The notes below the pieces were generated by a model. The model was not told where the DNA came from. It ran no database searches and was given only the letters and a program-made list of their open reading frames with translations. The position numbers were made by a program, and so were the translations under genes. A DNA stretch of 64,000 nucleotides from Dillenia suffruticosa. Lineage: Eukaryota; Streptophyta; Magnoliopsida; Dilleniales; Dilleniaceae. The stretch lies in contig JAVTVX010000026.1 of assembly GCA_033439265.1 (NCBI GenBank), positions 1,849,501 through 1,913,500 on the forward strand, in the 5' to 3' direction. This document shows, one piece after another, positions 58,430 through 64,000 of the stretch (positions are counted from its first letter, which is position 1; every line of letters begins with the position of its first letter).

Positions 58430-60440
58430 TTCTTCTTCTACTTCTTGTTCATCATCTTTCGAAACTTTCATGATTTCTTGTATTCTTTTTTCTACATCCT
58501 TCCAATCTTTAATGCAAATTAAGGTTTCTAAAGTATCGTCCGCTAAATTTGTACGTTTCTCGGTTAACACTTAACCACCTGCACTAAAAACACTTTCCGA
58601 TGACACTGTGGATACCGGAGGAGTTAGTAAATCTTTAGCCACTTGGGCCAAAATTGGATAATATGATATATTATTTTTCCACCAACCTAATATATCATAT
58701 AAATCAGTATTATTAAACCTTCTAATCTAAGTATTTGTTTATATAAAAGTAATTTATTAAATGATGATGATAAAATTTTTTTTTCCTAACATATGTAAGG
58801 GATTAAATGAAAATGAAGATAATTGAATGCTATTACTACTACTACTACCTATATTATTAGTATTTAAATTATTTTTTTCCTTTTCATATAGTTCAAATAT
58901 TGTTTGTAAAGTATGAGATGTTTGTTATTTTAAAAAATATGGGTTAATAGATGCTTATGATGGAAAAAATTATGTAAAACAATCTATTAACATTTCAGCA
59001 CCTTCAACTTTAACACGTGAATCTAATACACTTGCAACTAAATATAAAATTAGAATTTTTTCATAATATTTAAAAATTTTTGTTTTCATAAAAAAAAACA
59101 ATTTCACTAAATTTTTATTCATTTTCAAATTCTTTAAATACATAAATAATTTTACAAAGATTTGGTAATATTAAATGAGTAGTTGGATAATAATATTCGG
59201 AAAATAAATTTGTACATAAATAAAAAATTTCCAATAATTTAATAAATGTACATTCAAAATCGAAAGCGTTATTATTAATAAAACCATATTCGTAATTTGA
59301 ATTTACAAATTCAATTAAAATATTTTGAAAAAAAAGTACACCTTGTAACATGTCATATATTGAATTCCACCTAATATCACATTCCATTTTAAATTTTTTA
59401 TATTTTTTATTATGTAACAAATATAATTGTCTAATTTTTTGAGTTTTTGTAGAAAAATTTCTTATTTGATGAATAAAATCGCGAATAGGTTTTAAAAATA
59501 GTTCTCCCATTGCTAAACCATTTTTAACACATAAATTAATTATATGACACGCACATCTAATATGAAAAAAAAATCCATTTAAAATTGTGTTTAAAGAATT
59601 TTTTAAACTATTAACCGCAATAGTATTAGCCGAAATATTATCAAATGAAATATAAAAAATTTTATCATTTATTCCATAGTTATAAATAACATTTGAAATT
59701 ATTCTAACTATATGTGCACCGGAATGTGAAAATTTTCAACGTTGAAAAGCTAAAATTCTTTTTTCTAAAAACCATGAATTATTTATCTAATGACATGTTA
59801 GTACAATATAATATTCTTTTTTATATTTATTTTTCCAACTATCTGAAATTAAAGAAAATTTACAATCACTGGTCATAAATTGTGTAATTATACCATTTTT
59901 TAATTCTTGATATTTATTTAATGATCTCTTTCTACCGGATTTTCTACTACTTTTTTTATAATCGGGTTGTAAATATTTTTGTATATATTTTTCAAATACG
60001 AGACAAACAACTATGTTAAGTGGTAATTCTTTTCTTGCTAGCTTTCTATTTGTCTAATTTTTTCTTTATCCGAATTATATTTAAATATACCAGTTATATT
60101 ATCTCCCCCTGTAACAATTTGTGTTTGACTTGTTTGTGGTAATTTATCTGAATGATTATTAACTAAATGTTTTCTAAGTGTACTTACCCCCTAACCCTTC
60201 AAAAATTTATATTTTTTATTACAAATTTTACAAATTGCTTTTTATTTTTTGTTTTTTTTTCTCAAAAAATATCCATATATTAATATTATCTTTTTTAGTT
60301 CGTGTTGTATTAGATTTTGTATTACTAGATTCAGTTTTTTTTAAAAGAATTTCAATATTTATATTATCGGGAATTTTATTTTGAAAAAAAAAATGGAGGA
60401 AGGGGAGATTGTTGAGAAGATTGTGAAGAGTGTGTTCCAA
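58430..60440 (-). pseudogene. hAT transposase remnant (BED finger to hAT-C dimerisation domain)
   Basis: On the minus strand, a BED-type zinc-finger region (about 60150-60300; WIFFEKKK, then KYKFLKG and STLRKHLVNNH) is followed by a linker. The conserved middle is at 59115-59510 (CDIRWNSIYDMLQGVLFFQN, FSEYYYPTTHLILPNLCKI). The C-terminal dimerisation region is at about 58470-58690 (WWKNNISYYPILAQVAKDLL, STVSSESVFSAGG). These are the landmarks of RICESLEEPER-like hAT transposases. Several frame changes and stops separate the parts, for example between the BED region and the middle and inside the dimerisation region after SAGG, so it is not functional. Confidence 0.85.
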
Positions 60441-60955
60441 TCATTTTATTAAAAAATTTAGAATAAATTTTTAAAATAAAATATGCGATTAAATTTTTAA
60501 AAGTAAATTTAAGAATAAATTTTTAAAAAAATTTTTAAGATTTAATTTTTTTAAAAAAAAAGTAATGCAAATGTAATGCAAATGCAAGAAAATAAAGAGG
60601 TAAAAAAATTAAATGTACCGACTTGACGAATATCGCAGTTGTTTTTCACAAAATCTTGAATTTGAGTTCTTAATCTTGAAATCTTACAAAATCTTGATCA
60701 ATGTTGAAGGTCGTAAAAATTTTGTAATCCTTCCTTCTCCACCCAGACCATTCTGTAGTAAGAGCACAGGAAACTTTCCAGGTAAAAGGTGGATCTTGTC
60801 TATCCTCGCTTAAGTACCTCTTTCCTTTGACTATTAATTGTCCCCAGACAGAAGTTTTCTAAACATATTATACCGTTGCATATTGAGTCAATAAGTTTCA
60901 CAAAAATTTAGAGTACAAATTTGAGAATATGTTTAATGAAATTGTGTTTAATGAA

Positions 60956-61190
60956 TAAAATGTTGAAAATAAGGATAATGGTGAAAAATATAGATAATGG
61001 AAATGTGGTGTAAATTGATGGAAATAAGGATAATGGAAATGGTGTAGATAATGGTGGAAAATGTAGATAATGGAAATGGTGTAGATAATGGTGGAAAATG
61101 TAGATAATGGAAATGAGGTGTAAATTGATGGAAATAAGGATAATGGAAATGATGGAAATAAGAATAATGGAAATGGTGTAGAAAATGGTA
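60956..61190. repeat. Minisatellite in the hAT element, period about 37 bp
   Basis: Units made of GATAATGGAAATGGTGTA and GATAATGGTGGAAAATGTA alternate, with an exact 37-bp repeat around 61033-61107 and diverged units outside it. It gives a misleading long open frame on the minus strand. Confidence 0.8.
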
Positions 61191-61838
61191 ATAAAAATTG
61201 TGTAAAGAATTGTAAAAATTGTGAAAAGGAAATGATAATGGAAATAGTAATAAAAATTGAGAGAATGTAAATGTAGTAATATTGAGAGAATGTAAATTTG
61301 AGTGAGTGAGAGATATTTTGTTGTGAAAATTTTGGAAATGGGGTGTAAGGTATTTATAGGAAAATTTTTTAACTTTATGGACCAAAATAATCTCAAAATT
61401 AGCCGTTTTATAACTATTGGGATGGGTAAAATTGGAAAAAAAATTCAAATTTTTTTTAAAAAATAGCTGTTGAAACCGTTGGAACTGGCCAGGTTGGGCC
61501 GAGCCAGTTCCGGCCCCGGGCCGGCTCCCGGTTCCATCTTCTTGTGAACTGGCCCGGCCCACTACAATACCCAATTCGGGCGGGGCTAGGGTTACTATAG
61601 CTCTGGGCCAATTCTCGGGTCGGGCTTTTTCCGGGTAAACCGGGCCGATTTTAGGGTCCAAACCGACCCGGACACATGTCTAGTGAGAGCCGTCCAAAAT
61701 GGAAAGGGCTACCTGGTATCGGAGTGAGAGCTGTTCGAAGAGGAAAATGGCTACCCATCAGAGTGAAAGCCGACCAAAATGCGAGCCGTCCAGAGTGAGA
61801 GCAGTCCGTGGACGTCCGACTTCTCAAGGGGAGAGTAA

Positions 61839-61974
61839 TGTTACGAATCTCACATCGAATTCCAAAAAAATCATAAAATAGTATTTAAGTCCAATAGGCT
61901 ATCTCACCCAATAAATTGATTTTTTAGACTGAATTCTTCTATTAAGTTTGAGTCTATTATTTGAGTCCGTGACA
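61839..61974 (+). repeat. Right LTR of the TRIM
   Basis: 136 bp, TGTTACGAATCTC...TCCGTGACA, preceded by AAGGGGAGAG and followed by the target duplication TAAAC. Confidence 0.88.
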
Positions 61975-61979
61975 TAAAC

Positions 61980-63160
61980 CCGAAGAGACATCCGAACAGT
62001 TGGTCACAACCAGTTACAATAGAAGCACAAATTATTTTATTTTCTTAAAGCACAAGTATGCTTGCGTTTTGCCTTACCATATACAACTCAATCGCCACAT
62101 TTTTCAACTTTTCTCAAATAAAAATCGTTAGGTACTAAATTCAAGTAGGTACACCTTTGAAAGAAAATGGGTTAAAAGTATTTACAAGTAATACAGTGCA
62201 TACCCACAAATATATAACAAAATGAATAATTGAAAGGAAAAAGGTGAAAATCGTCCAATAATGGGTATAGAAAAGGGAGTTTAGGGCCTTAATGATTATT
62301 GGTTGGCCCTTCTTCTCCGATATTATTAGAACGTAAATAGAAAAAGGCAAGAGCTACAGCCAGGCGTCCGAAACTACCAAAAAGGTGTCTTCTTTGGACA
62401 ACCTTTCTTTACCGTATGGTAAACCACTTCTGTCCCTAAATTATTATTCGAACAAATGTCCTACAAAGAGAGTGGTTGTTGACTGCTATAGATAGCAAGA
62501 GCCCATTGAATTGAATAATATAGGTAGTAGCCAAGCCAGCAAACAAATCAACTAGCTCAGGCTTTTTTTTTTTGGTGGAAACAAGCTCAGGCTTTCGCTT
62601 TCAAGAACATTTGATAATCTCCCTCATCGATCAGGTCAGGCCCCACGATTGTTTCTAAAACTGTAAAAACTCCAGTCAACAAAACAAAGAGTACTTTTGC
62701 TAATTAAAGAAGAAATGTGCCTAGTAGGCACCTAAGAGGCGTATGAGGTAATATTAAGGATCGTTGGGCGTAGGTTAACTGTCGTACCCACTCTTCATCT
62801 CCCAGCCCTCAAAAGCCTCGAAAAATTGAACACCCCGAATGACAAAACCCTAACACCATTATATTTTCTCATTTACTTATTGAATTGAATAAGTTCCTCA
62901 CCAATAGAAGGGCATTCAAAAAACCCAACTGTACCCATTTCGGTTACTCACAGGAAAAGTGCCTCAAAAGTTATCCCCCCCCCCCTCTCTCTCATTTCAG
63001 CTCACCAAATCAAAACTGCTGTATCTCAACTCTAAAACACATGCACGCCAAGAAACACATGCACCACTAGCTCTCCTCTCCTTCCCATCATATATGTACA
63101 TCCATTCCACGCCCGACTAATTCATGCCCTATGCCCCACCACCTCTTTTCTTCTCATTCT
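61980..63160. promoter_or_regulatory. Upstream region of the CYP86B1-like gene
   Basis: No gene is recognised between the TRIM and the CYP86B1-like start. It is pyrimidine-rich close to the gene. TATATGTA at 63091-63098 is a possible TATA box about 70 bp before the ATG. No specific regulatory motif is claimed. Confidence 0.4.
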
Positions 63161-63166
63161 CCCAAC

Positions 63167-64000
63167 ATGAATTTCACCAGTGATCCCTCCTCTCCCCACC
63201 ATCAATATGCCCCCGGCAACTTCCTCTCTCGGCAACTCTTTTCCTTGCCTGAGATTCAAGTGCTGGAGCTTGCTGTGGCTCTCATGGTTTTCATAGTCAT
63301 ACATTCCCTGAGGCAACACAAGCGCCATGGCCTACCCGTTTGGCCTTTCATTGGCATGCTGCCGTCCCTCATCGCCGCTGTTCGAGGGAATTGCTACGAG
63401 TGGATCTCTGACGTTCTTTGCCGCCAAAATGGGACCTTCACTTTCAAAGGCCCTTGGTTTAGCAACCTCCAATGTGTCGTAACCTCCGACCCTCGAAACA
63501 TAGAACATCTTCTTAAGACCAAGTTTCCAAATTACCCAAAAGGGGTATATTTTCGTGACACAGTTCAGGATCTCCTGGGTTCTGGCATATTCAATGCAGA
63601 TGACGATACATGGAAGCAGCAGAGGAAGACAGCAAGCATTGAGTTCCACTCAGCTGAGTTCCGCCAATTGACTACAGAGTCATTGCTTAAGCTAGTGCAT
63701 TCCAGACTCCTACCTGTCCTGGAAGACTCCGCTAAAAACTCTTTGGCAGTTGATCTGCAAGACATACTCTTGAGACTGACTTTTGACAACGTGTGCATGA
63801 TAGCATTTGGGGTTGATCCTGGATGTCTGCAGCCGGGCTTGCCTAGCATACCCTTTGCCAGAGCCTTTGAGGAGGCAACAGAAGCTACGATTCTTCGCTT
63901 TGTCACACCAACATGGGTTTGGAAAGCAATGAGATATCTTGACCTGGGGACCGAAAGAACGCTCAAACATTCCATAAAACAGGTAGATGAATTTGCAGAT
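63167..64000 (+). CDS. CYP86B1: Cytochrome P450 CYP86B1-like very-long-chain fatty acid omega-hydroxylase, 5' part
   Basis: An uninterrupted frame of 278 codons runs from the ATG at 63167 to the end of the window; the rest lies outside. The N-terminus has a membrane anchor (IQVLELAVALMVFIVIHSLR), the proline-rich hinge (GLPVWPFIGMLPSL), and CYP86B hallmarks such as CRQNGTFTFKGPWFSNL, HLLKTKFPNYPKG, the helix C motif WKQQRKTASIEFHSAEFRQL, and DLQDILLRLTFDNVCMIAFG. The heme and I-helix motifs are beyond the window. CYP86B1 is an endoplasmic-reticulum enzyme that omega-hydroxylates C22-C24 acyl chains for suberin. An in-frame ATG at 63131 would add 12 residues; the 63167 start gives an N-terminus of length similar to Arabidopsis. 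No intron is seen in this part. Confidence 0.93.
   Translation, partial: MNFTSDPSSPHHQYAPGNFLSRQLFSLPEIQVLELAVALMVFIVIHSLRQHKRHGLPVWPFIGMLPSLIAAVRGNCYEWISDVLCRQNGTFTFKGPWFSNLQCVVTSDPRNIEHLLKTKFPNYPKGVYFRDTVQDLLGSGIFNADDDTWKQQRKTASIEFHSAEFRQLTTESLLKLVHSRLLPVLEDSAKNSLAVDLQDILLRLTFDNVCMIAFGVDPGCLQPGLPSIPFARAFEEATEATILRFVTPTWVWKAMRYLDLGTERTLKHSIKQVDEFAD

Larger units (their letters stand above)
57925..61682 (-). mobile_element. hAT DNA transposon inserted in the TRIM
   Basis: The ends TAGTATTGTAACCGGGCCGG (left) and TAGACATGTGTCCGGGTCGG (right, reverse complement) agree at about 14 of 20 positions. The flanks GTAAGAGC (57917-57924) and GTGAGAGC (61683-61690) are an 8-bp target duplication with one change. 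Subterminal regions are very GC-rich with many CCGGCCCG-type repeats, as in plant hAT elements. The minus strand carries a decayed transposase with a BED zinc finger at the 5' side and a hAT dimerisation region at the 3' side. The element is 3758 bp. It inserted after the TRIM. Confidence 0.9.
57728..61974 (+). mobile_element. TRIM (miniature LTR retrotransposon) fossil, split by a hAT insertion
   Basis: Two 136-bp LTRs, 57728-57863 and 61839-61974, both start TGTTACGAAT and end TCCGTGAYA. An initiator-Met-type primer site (TTGGTATCA) follows the left LTR at 57867-57875. A polypurine tract (AAGGGGAGAG) precedes the right LTR. The same 5 bp, TAAAC, flanks the element (57723-57727 and 61975-61979). 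Without the inserted hAT element the internal region is only about 210 bp and non-coding, and the whole about 480 bp, typical of TRIMs. LTR divergence by eye is about 18%, so the element is old. It is structurally whole apart from the insertion and encodes nothing. Confidence 0.88.

Noticed and set aside
60908-61661. Long minus-strand frames of up to 237 codons
   Set aside because: They are generated by the minisatellite and GC-rich end of the hAT element, with no conserved domain.
63122-63975. Minus-strand open frames at the right edge
   Set aside because: They are antisense to the CYP86B1-like coding sequence, which is clearly on the plus strand.

Overview
The window looks like nuclear DNA from a dicot plant, probably a woody one. 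It is AT-rich, with many short-intron GT-AG genes, plant-only families (serine carboxypeptidase-like, CYP86B, plant mobile domain, RLT-type homeodomain) and a dense layering of plant transposable elements. There is no sign of prokaryotic or organellar organisation. Host genes occupy little of the 64 kb; most of the rest is mobile-element fossil or unassigned AT-rich DNA.

Layout: 1-8058 is a minus-strand Ty3/gypsy gag-protease relic without recognisable pol, split by a 2.2 kb non-autonomous CACTA transposon (3451-5659, 3-bp target duplication). 9536-17369 is a minus-strand Ty1/copia relic with both LTRs and a 5-bp target duplication, carrying a 1.39 kb internal tandem duplication. 17642-21635 is a complete-looking 10-exon serine carboxypeptidase-like gene (SCPL gene 1). 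23399-30557 is a second copia relic with a CTCCT target duplication, inserted into an older copia relic (about 23150-32120). 33010-35560 is a one-ended relative of it. 36017-41880 is an 8-exon paralogue (SCPL gene 2), whose first intron holds a tRNA-sized retroposon, a 500-bp hAT miniature element and an unexplained 129-codon open frame.

42521-43615 looks like a Pack-MULE carrying two exons and an intron of an RLT-type homeobox gene. 44590-46300 holds gypsy fragments. 47820-50865 is a broken Mutator-like transposase followed by a plant mobile domain (PMD) of the MAIN/MAIL type. 51327-53407 is a decayed stress-response A/B-barrel (Dabb) gene. 56733-57121 holds SINE copies. 57728-61974 is a TRIM (miniature LTR retrotransposon) split by a 3.76 kb hAT transposon; both elements have target duplications. 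63167-64000 is the 5' part of a CYP86B1-like omega-hydroxylase gene running off the window.

The two SCPL genes and the CYP86B gene are the biologically coherent part. In Arabidopsis, as I recall it, SCPL34 (AT5G23210) lies beside CYP86B1 (AT5G23190), and SCPL35 (AT5G08260) beside CYP86B2 (AT5G08250). The window therefore seems to keep an old SCPL-CYP86B neighbourhood, here with a tandem SCPL duplication and about 20 kb of inserted elements. I found no evidence of a new enzymatic or defence system. The most unusual items are the Pack-MULE, the PMD-bearing MULE, the palindromic higher-order array in the CACTA element, the nested TRIM/hAT pair, and the pair of likely GC-AG introns in SCPL gene 1. 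All identifications are by eye, without database searches.
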